A stretch of DNA of 64,000 nt from Ornithinimicrobium humiphilum (lineage in GTDB: Bacteria > Actinomycetota > Actinomycetes > Actinomycetales > Dermatophilaceae): NCBI RefSeq assembly GCF_006716885.1, contig NZ_VFPU01000003.1, positions 1 through 64,000 on the forward strand, in the 5' to 3' direction. A program made the position numbers and the translations under genes. The notes beneath the pieces were generated by a model, which saw only the letters and a program-made list of their open reading frames with translations, made no database searches and had not been told where the DNA came from. Shown piece after piece: positions 18,914 through 30,323 of the stretch; position 1 is the stretch's first letter, and each line of letters starts with the position of its first letter.

Positions 18914-20116
18914 TCAGACCTCGAGCGCCCTCACGACCGGGACGCCGACGCGGTAGGGGATGTGCAGCCAGCTCGGGGCGTCGACCAGCGCGAAGTCGGC
19001 GCGCAGGCCGACCGCGATCCGCCCGACGTCGGTGCGGCGCAGCGCGGCGGCACCACCGGCGGTGGCGGCGCGCAGGGCCTCAGCGGGCGTCATACCCATC
19101 TCGCGCACGGCGAGCGCGATCATCAGCGGCATCGAGGAGGAGTAGCAGGTGCCGGGGTTGCAGTCGGTCGCGATCGCGACCTGCGCGCCGGCGCCGATCA
19201 GGCGGCGCGCGTCGGGATAGGGCTGGCGGGTCGAGAACTCCACGCCCGGCAGCAGGGTCGCGACCGTGCCGCTCCCCGCCAGCGCCTCGACGTCCGCGTC
19301 GGACAGGAAGGTGCAGTGGTCGACGCTCGCGGCGCCGAGCTCGACGGCCAGCTGCACGCCCGGGCCCTCGGAGAGCTGGTTGCCGTGCACCCGCAGCTCC
19401 AGACCGGCGGCGCGCCCGGCCTCCAGGACGCGGCGCGACTCCTCGCCGTCGAAGGCGTGCGGGCTCGCGGGCTCGCAGAAGACGTCGATCCACCGCGCGT
19501 GCGGGGCGCACGCCTCGAGCATCTCGCCGCACACCAGGTCGAGGTAGGCCGCCCGTCCGGCGGCGTCGCGACGGTCCGGCGGCACGACGTGGGCGCCGAG
19601 GTAGGTCACCTCGGTGGTGACCTCGCGGGCCAGACGCAGCGCGCGCACCTCGTCCTCGACGGTGAGGCCGTAGCCGCTCTTGACCTCGACGGTGGTGGTG
19701 CCCTGGGCGCGCATCTCCTGCACGCGGTGCTGCAGCAGGGTCCGCAGCTCGGGGTCGCTGGCGCTGCGGGTGGCCTCGACGGTGGTCGCGATGCCACCGC
19801 CGTCGTAGGGGGTGCCGGACATCCGCGCCGCGAACTCCGCCGAGCGGTCGCCGGCGAAGACCAGGTGGCTGTGGCTGTCGACGAAGCCGGGGACGACCGA
19901 GCGGCCCTCCAGGTCGATGGCCCAGTCGGCCGCGGGCGCGGCGGCGGCGTGGCCGACCCACTGCACGGTCGGCGCGCTGTCCTCGCCGCCGCCCCCGATC
20001 ACGATCGCGGCGTCCCGCAGGACGCCCAGGCCGGCGTGCAGCGGGTCGGTGATGGCGCCCTCGACCTCCGGGTCGCCGGTGACGAGCTCCTTGATGCCGG
20101 TGATGAGCATGCTCAT
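18914..20116 (-). CDS. hutI: Imidazolonepropionase
   Basis: A 400-residue amidohydrolase-fold enzyme that opens imidazolone-5-propionate to N-formimino-L-glutamate, the third step of histidine breakdown. Visible signatures are [22 protein letters not shown] with the metal His-x-His, VEVKSGYGL, and near the C terminus [21 protein letters not shown] with [10 protein letters not shown]. It is the last gene of the operon M20 amidohydrolase-kinase-hutF-hutI and starts 7 bp after hutF. ATG 20116 is used; ATG 20110 is an alternative. Confidence 0.95.
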   Translation of the reverse strand: MSMLITGIKELVTGDPEVEGAITDPLHAGLGVLRDAAIVIGGGGEDSAPTVQWVGHAAAAPAADWAIDLEGRSVVPGFVDSHSHLVFAGDRSAEFAARMSGTPYDGGGIATTVEATRSASDPELRTLLQHRVQEMRAQGTTTVEVKSGYGLTVEDEVRALRLAREVTTEVTYLGAHVVPPDRRDAAGRAAYLDLVCGEMLEACAPHARWIDVFCEPASPHAFDGEESRRVLEAGRAAGLELRVHGNQLSEGPGVQLAVELGAASVDHCTFLSDADVEALAGSGTVATLLPGVEFSTRQPYPDARRLIGAGAQVAIATDCNPGTCYSSSMPLMIALAVREMGMTPAEALRAATAGGAAALRRTDVGRIAVGLRADFALVDAPSWLHIPYRVGVPVVRALEV

Positions 20117-20123
20117 GGTGCGC

Positions 20124-21482
20124 TCAGCTGTCCTTCCACAGGGGGGTGATGGCGTCGTGCAGCAGGCGGCCGACGTCGCCGAGCCGGTGGCGGCCGGCCT
20201 CGACGACGACCTGCCCGTCGACGACGACGGTGTCGACGTCGGCGGCGGTCGCGGCCAGCAGGATCTGGTCGGGGTCGGCCCCGGCCGTGCGGACGGTGTC
20301 GTCGCGGACGGCGACGAGGTCGGCGCGCGCCCCGACCTCGAGGCGGCCGGCGTCTGCCCAGCCGATGCTCTCGTGCGCGGTGGCGGCGGCGAGGAGGTCG
20401 GCCGGGGCGATGCGGCCGCGCTGCAGGGTCGCGAGCCGCTCGTGCATCTCCAGCGCCCGCGCCTCCTCGATCAGGTCGACGACGGCGTGCTGGTCGGAGC
20501 CCAGCGAGATCCGGGCCCCGGCCTCGCGCAGCGCGACGGCCGGGCCGATGCCGTCGGCCAGGTCGCGCTCGGTCGTCGGGCAGAAGCAGGCCCACGAGCG
20601 GGCGCCGCCGAGCAGCGCGACGTCCTCGTCGGTCAGGTGGGTGGCGTGGACCGCCGACAGGTCGGGCCCGAGCACGCCCTCGTCGGCCAGCAGCCCGGTC
20701 GGGGTGCGGCCGTGGGCGGCGAGGCAGGCCTCGTTCTCGGCGGGCTGCTCGGAGAGGTGGATGTGCAGCGGTGCCTGACCGGCACCGGCCCCCCGCGCTC
20801 TCACCGTGTCCGCTACCGTCGCGAGCTGGTCGCGCGGCACGGCACGCACGGAGTGGATGGCCCCACCGACGCGGACGTGCGCGGCGCCGCCGTCGAGGTG
20901 GTCGCGCAGGTCCTCGACCCGCAGCGCCCAGGCCGTCGCGTCGCCGTCGCCGAAGCGCAGCTGCGGGCCCTCGAGCTCGCGGTAGCCGTCGGCGCCGAGT
21001 CCGCCGGTGAGGTAGCAGGTGTCGAGCAGCGTCAGCCGGATCCCGGCGTCGGCCGCGGCCTGCACGAGCGCCGCGCCCATCGCGTTGGGGTCCATGTAGC
21101 GCGCGCCGCCCGGACCGTGGTGCAGGTAGTGGAACTCCCCCACCGCGGTGACCCCGGCCAGCGCCATCTCGGCGTAGGCGGCCCGGGCGAGCGCGAGATA
21201 GCTCGACGGGTCGAGCCGCGCGGACACGGCATACATGCCCTCGCGCCAGGTCCAGAAGGTGCCGCCGCCCCCGTGGGTGCGCCCGCGCAGGGCGCGGTGG
21301 AAGGCGTGGCTGTGGGCGTTGGCGAGGCCGGGCAGGACGACGCCGGGCAGCCGGTGGTCGCCGGGCTCGGCCGGGCGGCCGGTCTCGACGGCCACGAAGC
21401 GCCCGCCTTCGACGGTGAGCCGGACGTCACGGGCGAGGCCTCCGGGCAGGTGCGCGGCGGAGGCGGCCCAGGTCGTGCTCAC
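20124..21482 (-). CDS. hutF: Formimidoylglutamate deiminase
   Basis: A 452-residue amidohydrolase that deaminates N-formimino-L-glutamate to N-formyl-L-glutamate and ammonia, the branch taken by organisms without formiminoglutamase. Visible blocks are [20 protein letters not shown] with the metal His pair, [14 protein letters not shown], and [20 protein letters not shown], which is typical of HutF. The GTG at 21482 overlaps the kinase stop (GTGA). Its product needs a deformylase to give glutamate; no classical HutG is in the window, and the M20 enzyme two genes upstream is a candidate. Confidence 0.93.
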   Translation of the reverse strand: MSTTWAASAAHLPGGLARDVRLTVEGGRFVAVETGRPAEPGDHRLPGVVLPGLANAHSHAFHRALRGRTHGGGGTFWTWREGMYAVSARLDPSSYLALARAAYAEMALAGVTAVGEFHYLHHGPGGARYMDPNAMGAALVQAAADAGIRLTLLDTCYLTGGLGADGYRELEGPQLRFGDGDATAWALRVEDLRDHLDGGAAHVRVGGAIHSVRAVPRDQLATVADTVRARGAGAGQAPLHIHLSEQPAENEACLAAHGRTPTGLLADEGVLGPDLSAVHATHLTDEDVALLGGARSWACFCPTTERDLADGIGPAVALREAGARISLGSDQHAVVDLIEEARALEMHERLATLQRGRIAPADLLAAATAHESIGWADAGRLEVGARADLVAVRDDTVRTAGADPDQILLAATAADVDTVVVDGQVVVEAGRHRLGDVGRLLHDAITPLWKDS

Positions 21483-21961
21483 CGGCGGACCCCGTCGGTC
21501 ACGGTCGCCAGGCCGTCGATGCGGTCGACGACCTCCTCGAGCGCCAGCTCGCCGGTGTCGAGCACGAGGTCGGCGCCCCGGCGCAGCAGCGGCTCGAAGT
21601 CCTCGGTGTCCATCCGCACCCGCTCCAGCTCGCCAGGGTCCTTGCCGAAGTCGTTGCCGGGGCGCGTCATCAGGCGCTCCTGCATGACCGGCCACGGTGC
21701 CGTCAGCAGGACGACGGCGTCGACGAACGGGTAGAGCGTCTCCTGGCCCTCGCCCGTCGCGGCGACCACGAGCGGGCGGTCGTTGCGGGGCTGGCGCAGG
21801 ATCGCCTCGATCTCGGGCAGGCGCAGCTCGGTGCGGTCGGGGTACTCGTCGACGAGCCCGTCGACGTCGGTGTCCACCGTGCGCCACCCTCGCTCGCGCA
21901 GCGCCTCGAGCACCGTCGACTTGCCGGTGCCCGACATGCCGGTGAGCAGCACCTTGGTCAC
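21479..21961 (-). CDS. P-loop kinase-like protein in the hut operon
   Basis: A 160-residue protein with an N-terminal P-loop GMSGTGKST (residues 8-16), then a DTDVDGL block like the substrate site of shikimate/gluconate kinases, a lid region, and an acidic C terminus. It resembles small metabolite or nucleotide kinases (AAA_18/shikimate-kinase-like); the substrate is unknown. It overlaps both neighbours by GTGA: its GTG sits in the stop of the M20 gene, and its stop in the hutF start. That coupling implies synthesis together with the histidine enzymes, which is unusual for hut operons as I know them. Confidence 0.7.
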   Translation of the reverse strand: MTKVLLTGMSGTGKSTVLEALRERGWRTVDTDVDGLVDEYPDRTELRLPEIEAILRQPRNDRPLVVAATGEGQETLYPFVDAVVLLTAPWPVMQERLMTRPGNDFGKDPGELERVRMDTEDFEPLLRRGADLVLDTGELALEEVVDRIDGLATVTDGVRR

Positions 21962-23214
21962 GCCGCGCCCTCCGTCGTCAGGTCCTGGACGCACGCGGCC
22001 AGCGCCTCGACGCCGGCGTGGCAGTCGTCGGCCTCGGCGTGCTCCGCGGGGCTGTGCGAGACGCCCGTGGGGTTGCGGACGAAGAGCATCGCGCTCGGCA
22101 CCCCGGCCGTGGCGAGGATGCCGGCGTCGTGCCCGGCACCGGTGCCCAGGACGGGCGCGCTCACGGCGGCGTCGCGGTCGAGCACCCGGCGCAGCCGCTC
22201 GCTCAGCGCCGCGTCGAAGCGGGTGGTGGGCGTCCAGCTCTCCTGGGTGACCGTGGCACCCATCTCGCCGGCGCGGGCGGTGAGCTCCTCGACCATCGCC
22301 ACCACCTGGTCCTCGTCGGCGCCTCGCGCGTCGAGCCAGCCGGTGACGTGCGAGGGTATGGCGTTGACGCCGCCGGGGGTGACGTGCACCTTGCCGACGG
22401 TGGCGACGCAGCCGCGCTGGGTGGCGACGTGGCGGGCGCCGAGCACGAGGTCGGCGTAGCCGAGCATCGCGTCGCGACGGTCGACCAGCCGTGTGGTGCC
22501 GGCGTGGTTGGCCTCGCCGGGGAAGTCGAAGCGCCAGCGGCCGTGCGGCCAGATGTCGCTGGCGACGGCGACCGGGGCGTCCAGGTCGACGAGCGCCCGG
22601 CCCTGCTCGACGTGGAGCTCGACGAAGGCGCCGATGCGGCCCAGCGTCTCGGGGTCGGGGCCGAGCTCGGCGGGGTCGCGGCCGGCGGCGCGCAGGGCGT
22701 CGGCGTAGGTCGTGCCGTCGGCGTCGGTCAGCGCCAGCGCCCGCTCGGGGGCGAGCTGGCCGGTGAGCACCCGCGAGCCGGCGCAGGCGATGCCGAAGCG
22801 GGCGCCCTCCTCGTCGACGAAGTTGGTCACGGCGACCGGCACCTGCGGGGTCACGCCCGCGGCGCGGAGCAGGTCGACCGCAGCGAGCGACGACACCACC
22901 CCGAGCGGGCCGTCGAAGGCACCACCGTCGGGGACCGAGTCGAGGTGGGAGCCGATCACCAGCGCCTTGCGACCGGCCGCGACGGCCTCGTCGACGGTGC
23001 CCGGCCCGTCCCACCACCAGCCCCACTGGTTGCCCACGCGGTCTGTCGTCAGGTCGAGGCCGCGACGGGCGCACTCGGCCGCGAACCACTCCCGCAGGGT
23101 GTGGTCATCCGCGGTCCAGGCGAAGCGGCGGTAGCCGCCGCTGCTCGCCCGTCCGACCGGCTCGAGGTCGGACCACATGGAGTCGAACGCTGTGCTGCTC
23201 GCTCGGGTCGTCAC
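21958..23214 (-). CDS. M20-family amidohydrolase, allantoate/N-carbamoyl amino acid hydrolase type
   Basis: A 418-residue zinc peptidase-fold amidohydrolase of the AllC/hydantoinase-carbamoylase group. Visible metal-site blocks are VIGSHLDSVPDGGAFDGPLGV and NFVDEEGARFG, and the C-terminal NPTGVSHSPAE is also diagnostic. Family members cleave allantoate, ureidopropionate or N-carbamoyl amino acids, and some accept N-formyl amino acids. It is the first gene of the hutF-hutI operon and carries the hut operator 54 bp upstream, so the inferred substrate is N-formyl-L-glutamate rather than allantoate. No purine-degradation gene is nearby. Confidence 0.85.
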   Translation of the reverse strand: MTTRASSTAFDSMWSDLEPVGRASSGGYRRFAWTADDHTLREWFAAECARRGLDLTTDRVGNQWGWWWDGPGTVDEAVAAGRKALVIGSHLDSVPDGGAFDGPLGVVSSLAAVDLLRAAGVTPQVPVAVTNFVDEEGARFGIACAGSRVLTGQLAPERALALTDADGTTYADALRAAGRDPAELGPDPETLGRIGAFVELHVEQGRALVDLDAPVAVASDIWPHGRWRFDFPGEANHAGTTRLVDRRDAMLGYADLVLGARHVATQRGCVATVGKVHVTPGGVNAIPSHVTGWLDARGADEDQVVAMVEELTARAGEMGATVTQESWTPTTRFDAALSERLRRVLDRDAAVSAPVLGTGAGHDAGILATAGVPSAMLFVRNPTGVSHSPAEHAEADDCHAGVEALAACVQDLTTEGAA

Positions 23215-23267
23215 GCCTCCGACTCTAGGAGGCGGGGCCTCTCGCGGGTCGCCCGACCTGTCGGCAG

Positions 23268-23285
23268 CGTCCGGGATGCGAGACG
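23268..23285. promoter_or_regulatory. Candidate hut operator before the M20-kinase-hutF-hutI operon
   Basis: CGTCCGGGATGCGAGACG lies 54 bp before the ATG at 23214. Read on the minus strand it matches the site before hutH at 15 of 18 positions, including the first ten. The others are at 30324 (hutU) and 33504 (hutH). Probably bound by an IclR-type regulator. Confidence 0.65.
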
Positions 23286-23292
23286 GGACCGG

Positions 23293-23811
23293 TCAGGCCG
23301 GCTCCGCGGCGCTCAGCCGCGCCGTGATGGTCGAGCACTCCACGCAGACGTCCTCGGGCACCACGCCGGCCTTCATGAGCCAGCCGAAGATCACGCAGCC
23401 GACGCACAGCCCGGCGAAGGCCTCGAGCGCCGGGAAGACCGCCATGACCACGGCGATCGCCACGACCCCGGTGATCAGCCAGCCCGCCCCGGTCGCCAGG
23501 TGCGCGAGCCACAGGACGGAGGCGGCGACCGTCATGGTCGCGCCGATGGCGGCGGCGAAGCGCTTGGGCGTGCCGGCGGTCGGGTGGGGCAGCGCCGTCA
23601 CGCGGGGCCGGACCACCGCGGAGACGAAGCGTGCGACCGGGCTGGCCTTCGGGCCGAGGGCGGCGCGGAGGGTGAAGTCGACGGCGAGCGGCAGGAAGAG
23701 CCACCACTGCTGGAGGGCGAGGCTCGCCAGGACCACGACGAGGACGACGCCGGCGATGAGGCGGACGGTGACGTCGTCGACGACGGCGGGGAATCGGGAC
23801 TGCATCTTCAT
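23293..23811 (-). CDS. DUF4395 family membrane protein
   Basis: A 172-residue protein with about four TM segments and the family features VDFTLRAALGPKASPVARF and a C-terminal cysteine pair region (FAGLCVGCVIF ... VCVEC). DUF4395 proteins are often found beside thioredoxin-like or sulfurtransferase genes, but no such gene adjoins it. ATG 23811 (MKMQ) is chosen because TTGGAGG lies about 9 nt upstream; ATG 23805 is possible. Repeated TTATGCA motifs at 23813-23819 and 23834-23840 overlap its start region and could bind a regulator. Confidence 0.8.
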   Translation of the reverse strand: MKMQSRFPAVVDDVTVRLIAGVVLVVVLASLALQQWWLFLPLAVDFTLRAALGPKASPVARFVSAVVRPRVTALPHPTAGTPKRFAAAIGATMTVAASVLWLAHLATGAGWLITGVVAIAVVMAVFPALEAFAGLCVGCVIFGWLMKAGVVPEDVCVECSTITARLSAAEPA

Positions 23812-23875
23812 ATTATGCAGCCTCCAACCCCGAGTTATGCAATCGCGCCGTCCGACCGCATCAGGATGGCGCGGG

Positions 23876-23881
23876 TAGCGT
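23876..23881 (+). promoter_or_regulatory. -10-like hexamer, leaderless start
   Basis: TAGCGT is followed by 6 nt and the ATG at 23888, with no ribosome site. The gene is probably leaderless. Confidence 0.5.
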
Positions 23882-23887
23882 GGCGGC

Positions 23888-24370
23888 ATGAGCGAGGAAC
23901 GCGCCCTGGCCGCGGTCGTCAGCAGCGGCCTGGAGTATGCCGTCACCCGCCACGGCCGCGTCGGCTCGCTGGCCGAGGCGGCCGAGGCCCGCGGCGTCGA
24001 GCCGCGCGACATCGTCAAGACCCTGGTCGTGCGCCGCGGCGAGGACGACTACCTCTTCGTGCTGGTCCCGGGCGACCGGGAGATCTCCTGGCCCAAGCTC
24101 CGCGCGGTGCTCGGCGTCAACCGGTTGTCGATGCCGGACGCCGAGGTGGCGCGCGAGGTGACGGGCTACGAGCGCGGCACGATCACGCCCTTCGGCGCGA
24201 CGACGGCCTGGCCGGTCGTCGCCGACGAGACGCTCGCCGGCGACGCGGAGCGGCAGATCTCCCTCGGCGCCGGCGCCCACGGCGTCGCCGTGACGGTGAC
24301 GGCCGAGGCGGCCCTGGCCTACTGGAAGGCGCAGGTGGCCGACGTCACGGAGCCGTCAGCGGGTCGCTGA
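23888..24370 (+). CDS. YbaK/EbsC-family aminoacyl-tRNA deacylase-like protein
   Basis: A 160-residue YbaK-superfamily protein. Visible parts are VEPRDIVKTLVVRRGEDDYLFVLVPGDREISWPKLR near residues 38-73, with the conserved Lys of the deacylase fold, and the ITPFGATTAWPVVAD and ISLGAGAHGVAVTV blocks. It is the second member of this superfamily in the window (the other is at 1013) and the two are clearly different in sequence, so they probably edit different tRNAs. It converges with, and overlaps by 26 bp, the truncated MFS gene. Confidence 0.85.
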   Translation: MSEERALAAVVSSGLEYAVTRHGRVGSLAEAAEARGVEPRDIVKTLVVRRGEDDYLFVLVPGDREISWPKLRAVLGVNRLSMPDAEVAREVTGYERGTITPFGATTAWPVVADETLAGDAERQISLGAGAHGVAVTVTAEAALAYWKAQVADVTEPSAGR

Positions 24371-24920
24371 CCGTCGACCGGCGACGCGCGCGGTCACGAC
24401 GACCGTGCACCCCGTCGTAGAGACCGGCGGCGAGCACGCCATACATGGGGGCGTAGCCGATCTGGGCGAGCAGCAGGCCGAGCACGACCGGGCCCACCCC
24501 GACGCCGAGGTCGATCATGAAGTAGTGGGTGGAGATGGCCACGCCCATCCGGTGCCGCGGCACCCGGGTGACGGCGACCGTCTGCAGGGCCGACATCAGC
24601 GTGCCGAAGCCCAGGCCCATGAGACCGCCGGCGAGCACGAGGACCAGGTCCGAGCCCGCCACGGCGAGCAGGCCGAGGCTGAGCGCGAAGGCGACGATCG
24701 CGATGTAGACCACGAGGTTGTCGCCGCGGCGGTCCTGCAGCGGGCCGAGGACGATGCGGGCGACGAAGAGCACGACGGCGTAGGCCAGGAAGAAGACGCT
24801 GGCGCCGGTCTCGAGGCCCTTGTCGGCGGCGTAGGAGTTGAGGTAGGTGAGCACGCCGGAGTAGCCGACGGCCATGACGAGCATGAAGGTGGCGACGGGC
24901 AGCACCTGCGGGTGGAGCAT
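24345..24920 (-). pseudogene. MFS transporter, C-terminal half only
   Basis: From ATG 24920 the frame encodes 191 residues with six TM helices, the second half of a 12-TM major facilitator. A short basic stretch (LERARLKRFSPRD) like the central loop of MFS proteins precedes the ATG in frame. No N-terminal half is found upstream: the sequence becomes low-complexity and then runs into the stop of the next MFS gene. A deletion of the first half is the simplest reading, so the remnant is probably not a working transporter. It could be expressed as a six-TM protein, but there is no ribosome site to support that. Confidence 0.6.
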
Positions 24921-25045
24921 GTCGCGCGGCGAGAAGCGCTTGAGGCGGGCGCGCTCGAGGGGTCGAGCTCGGGCTCGCGCGTGCGCGGGGGAACGGGTCT
25001 GAACCTCTCTTATCGCACGCGTCCGGGGATATTCCCGGGTCCCCG

Positions 25046-26341
25046 TCAGCGCTTGCTGACGTCGGGCAGGGTCCGCGCCACCGCGACCCCGACGCCGCCC
25101 AGCACCGCGAGGAAGACGAGGGCCACGACCGGCCCGAGCACCGCCAGCCCGCCCGAGACCGCGCCGACGACGAGCAGCAGCACGCCGATCGCGGTGTTGG
25201 ACACCGCGACGTAGCGCGTGCGCCTCTCCTCCCCCGCCATGTCGACGACGTAGGTCTTGCGGGCGACCCGCACGCCGGTGTGCGCCAGCGCCAGCAGCAG
25301 GTAGGTCGTGGGGTAGAGCCACAGCCACGCGCCACCGCCGGAGGCCGGGCCCAGGTGCAGGAGCAGGAAGAGGACGAGCAGCACGGTCGCGGCCCCCGCG
25401 GCCCAGGTCATCAGCCGCTGCGACGACCGGTCGGCCAGCCGCCCGAAGATCCGGCCGCCCAGCAGGCCTGCCACGCCCTGGGCGACGACGAAGGGGCCCA
25501 GCCCCGACAGGCCGGTCTCCCCCGCCTGCGCGGCGAGGGTGACGACGAAGGGCGGCGCCAGGGCCGAGACGAGCAGCAGCCCGCGGGCCAGCACGAAGCG
25601 CCGGAACGGCCCGTCGTCGCGCAGCAGCTGCCAGGACGAGGCGACCCAGCCCTCCGCCGGCGGCTCGACCGGCTCGACCTCCGGCTCTCGGACCCCGGCG
25701 AAGACGATCAGCGCGAGCACCCAGGCCACCGCCGCCGCGGCGAGCAGCAGCGCGAGCACGTGGACCGAGACGTCCGAGCCGCCGAGGATCCGGATGCCGA
25801 GGCCGAGGGTGATCGCGACGGCGCCGGCAAAAAGTGTGGAGATGCCGTTGATCTGCCCACGCTCCCCCTTGGGCACCGTGCGGCCCAGCACGTCCTTGCC
25901 GGCGAGGGAGTTGAGCGAGCGGGCGAGCGCGAAGACCGCCAGGAAGAGGACGACCGTGACGCCCGCGGCCCAGCCCGAGAGTGCGGCGACGGCGCACGCC
26001 ATACCCGCCGTGGCGAGGGCCTGGCCCGCGGCGCCCCAGAGCCAGAAGTGGCGGCGGCGGGGCGAGCGCTGCAGCACCGGCGACATCGCGGCCTGCGGCA
26101 GCATCGAGCCCGACTCGCGGACCGGCACGAGGAGGGCGAGGAAGGGGGCGGGCGCGCCGACCGCGGTGAGCGCCCAGGGCAGCACCGTCTTGGCGTTGAC
26201 GACCTCGTCGCCCACCGACTGCAGGGTGTTGGCCGCGATCTGGCGCAGGCCGGCGGCACCGGTCCGGCGCTGCTCCTCGGGAGTCTGGTCGGAGCGGTCG
26301 GCGCGGACGAGCCGCTGGTAGACGCGGACGGACGTGGTCAC
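25046..26341 (-). CDS. MFS transporter
   Basis: A 431-residue, 12-TM major facilitator. A long hydrophilic N terminus (about 45 residues) precedes TM1, and FGRLADRSSQRLMTWAAG in the second half is an MFS loop motif. The central loop carries an acidic-Pro run (REPEVEPVEPPAEG). The start is not settled: GTG 26341 is used, GTG 26359 is the alternative, and neither has a clear ribosome site. It follows the DMT exporter gene at 26346 with almost no space, so the two are probably one operon. The substrate is unknown. Confidence 0.8.
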   Translation of the reverse strand: MTTSVRVYQRLVRADRSDQTPEEQRRTGAAGLRQIAANTLQSVGDEVVNAKTVLPWALTAVGAPAPFLALLVPVRESGSMLPQAAMSPVLQRSPRRRHFWLWGAAGQALATAGMACAVAALSGWAAGVTVVLFLAVFALARSLNSLAGKDVLGRTVPKGERGQINGISTLFAGAVAITLGLGIRILGGSDVSVHVLALLLAAAAVAWVLALIVFAGVREPEVEPVEPPAEGWVASSWQLLRDDGPFRRFVLARGLLLVSALAPPFVVTLAAQAGETGLSGLGPFVVAQGVAGLLGGRIFGRLADRSSQRLMTWAAGAATVLLVLFLLLHLGPASGGGAWLWLYPTTYLLLALAHTGVRVARKTYVVDMAGEERRTRYVAVSNTAIGVLLLVVGAVSGGLAVLGPVVALVFLAVLGGVGVAVARTLPDVSKR

Positions 26342-26345
26342 GCCG

Positions 26346-27236
26346 TCATGGTGCCCCACCGCCGGGGGCCGGTCCCGTCCGGGCGGCCCGCGGGGTGGCC
26401 AGCAGCATGCCGCCGATGACGAGCACGCCGCCGAGCAGCTGGACGAGAGTCGGCGGGCGGCCCAGCACCGCCGAGATCAGCACGGTGAAGACGGTGACGA
26501 GGTTCATCGAGGTCGCGGCGGTGCCGGGCGAGACCCGCGGGACGGCCCAGTTCCAGCACAGGTAGGCGCCGATGGACGGGAAGACGACGATGTAGAGCAG
26601 GCCCCACCAGGTCGAGGACTCCGAGGGCAGCTGGAGCCCGGAGACCGCGACGACGGGGGCGAGGGCGAGCGTGACGAGCGCGGCCTGCGCGGCGGTCGCG
26701 GCCAGCGGCGGCAGCGTCAGGCGGCGGCCCGCGAGCGTGTAGACGGTCCAGGCCGCGACGGCCCCGAGCATGAGCAGGTCGCCCGGGTTGAGGCGCAGCC
26801 CGAGCAGCCGGTCGAGGTCGCCCTCGGTGAGCACGAGCAGCACCCCGACCAGGCCGAGGCCCACGCCGAGCCAGCCGCGGCGGGCGACCCTGGCCTGGCC
26901 GAGGAGGACGGCGGCGACGACGATCGCGGCGGGGTTGACCGCGTTGACGATCGAGGCGTTGACCGCGGAGGTATGGCGCAGCGCCAGGTAGAGCAGGAAC
27001 GGATAGGCACCGAGGCCGACCAGCCCGACGGCGAGGAGGGTCCGCCACCGGCGCAGCAGCGCCCGCCAGTCGGGCCGCTCGACCAGGTGTGCGAGCACCA
27101 GGAGCGGCACGACGGCGGGCGCCCACCGCAGCCAGGTCATCGACAGCGGGTCGAGGCGGCGCACGACCTGCTCGCCGACGAGGTAGTTGCCCGCCCAGAA
27201 GAGCGCCGCGAGGGCGAGGAGCAGGACGGGCGGCAC
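26346..27236 (-). CDS. DMT/EamA-family transporter
   Basis: A 296-residue, ten-TM protein with two EamA repeats (the first starting LLALAALFWAGNYLVGEQVVRRLDP, the second at PGDLLMLGAVAAWTVYTLAGRRL). Family members export amino acids, metabolites or drugs, but the substrate cannot be deduced. GTG 27236 is the start. It lies 19 bp after the YjiH-type gene on the same strand, so it may be read from the hutU promoter. A second, unrelated EamA gene occurs at 51297. Confidence 0.85.
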   Translation of the reverse strand: MPPVLLLALAALFWAGNYLVGEQVVRRLDPLSMTWLRWAPAVVPLLVLAHLVERPDWRALLRRWRTLLAVGLVGLGAYPFLLYLALRHTSAVNASIVNAVNPAAIVVAAVLLGQARVARRGWLGVGLGLVGVLLVLTEGDLDRLLGLRLNPGDLLMLGAVAAWTVYTLAGRRLTLPPLAATAAQAALVTLALAPVVAVSGLQLPSESSTWWGLLYIVVFPSIGAYLCWNWAVPRVSPGTAATSMNLVTVFTVLISAVLGRPPTLVQLLGGVLVIGGMLLATPRAARTGPAPGGGAP

Positions 27237-27255
27237 CCTCAGAGGGTAGGGGGAG

Positions 27256-28571
27256 CTAGAAGAGCCAGAGCGCCAGGGGGATGGCGAGCACGAGGCTCAG
27301 CACCACCCGGACGAACCAGATGACCAGCAGCTTCGGGATCGAGATCGGGAGCTGCGTCCCGAGCAGGCTGGGCACCATCGCCGAGAAGAAGATGACCTGC
27401 GAGACGCAGACCACGGCGACGACGAACTTCACCGACATCGCCGACCCGGCCACCAGCGCCGCCGGCAGGAACATCTCCGAGACGCCCAGCGCCGCGGCCT
27501 TGGCCACGAGCATCGGCTCGGGGATCTGCAGCGCCCAGGTCACCGGGTAGAAGAGGTAGCCCAGCCAGTCGAAGACGGGGGTGTACTTCGCCAGCACCAG
27601 GCCGATCAGGCCCACCGAGAGGATCGAGGGCAGGATCGCCATCGCCATGAGCAGGCCGTCCTTGAGGTTGGCCAGGACCGTCCGCCCGATGCCGGGGTCG
27701 GCGGCCACCGTGGCCCGCGCCTCCTGCCAGGCGGTCGCCAGCCGCGAGCCCTCGGGATCGGTCTCGGGCTGCGGGGTGGCGCCCTCGGCATACTCCTCGG
27801 GCTCGCGCGACAGCGGCCAGATCCGCACCGAGATCGCGGTGACGAGAAAGGTGATGACCAGCGTGGACCAGAAGTAGAGCGTCCAGTGGCCCATGAGGTC
27901 GAGCGCCTTGGCGACGACGATCATGAAGGTCGCCGAGACCGTCGAGAAGCCGGTCGCGATGACCATCGCCTCGCGGCGGTTGTACTTGCCCTCCAGGTAG
28001 ACCCGGTTGGTGATGAGCAGCGCGAGCGAGTAGGACCCGACGAAGCTGGCGACCGCGTCGATGGCCGAGCGACCGGGCGTGCGGAAGAGCGGCACCATGA
28101 TCGGCCGCACCATCACGCCGACGAACTCCATGAGCCCGTAGCCGACGAGCATCGCCAGGAAGACCGCGCCGATCGGCACGAGCAGCCCGACGGGCACGAC
28201 CAGCGAGTTGAGCAGGAACGGCCCCATGTCGTCCTCGAAGAGCCACGCCGGGCCGACCTCGAGGACGAGCATGACCCCGACGACGAGGCCGACCACCCGC
28301 AGCACGGAGAAGACGGTCGTGGTGCGGTTGCGCCGCCAGGTGCCGCTCACCCACGGGTATGCCGCACCCGCCGCGATGAGGAGGAGGGCGTACCAGGGCA
28401 GCGCCGCCGGGACCGTCTCCCGGAGCCAGCTGACGATGTGGTCGAGCGGGATCGTGCTGCGCTCCCCGATCGTGATCGGCACGAAGAACATGACGATCCC
28501 GATCGCGGACAGCACGAAGAACTTCCACATCTGCGGCCGGGCGGTCTCGACCTTCCCCCCGAGATCCGTGG

Positions 28572-28575
<4 letters not shown>
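27256..28575 (-). CDS. YjiH-type membrane protein (nucleoside-recognition/Gate domain)
   Basis: A 439-residue integral membrane protein with about ten TM helices and Gate-type domains, for example [20 protein letters not shown] and [20 protein letters not shown], as in the YjiH family. Its biochemical role is not established in the family. The ATG overlaps the hutU stop (ATGA), so it is translated with urocanase and lies behind the hut operator at 30324. The inference is a carrier for histidine, urocanate or a pathway product. A hydrophilic loop around residues 255-290 separates the two halves. Confidence 0.8.
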
Positions 28576-30236
<1,661 letters not shown>

Positions 30237-30323
30237 GGAGGTCTCCTTCGACGAGGTATACGGTGGACTACCTCCCATTCGACCGGCCGCGGGGTGGCCC
30301 GTCGAGGCTCCGAGCGGAGCGTC

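Noticed and set aside
23811..23887. Riboswitch or small RNA between DUF4395 and the YbaK-type gene
   Set aside because: Only short TTATGCA repeats are present; no stable structure or known class pattern.
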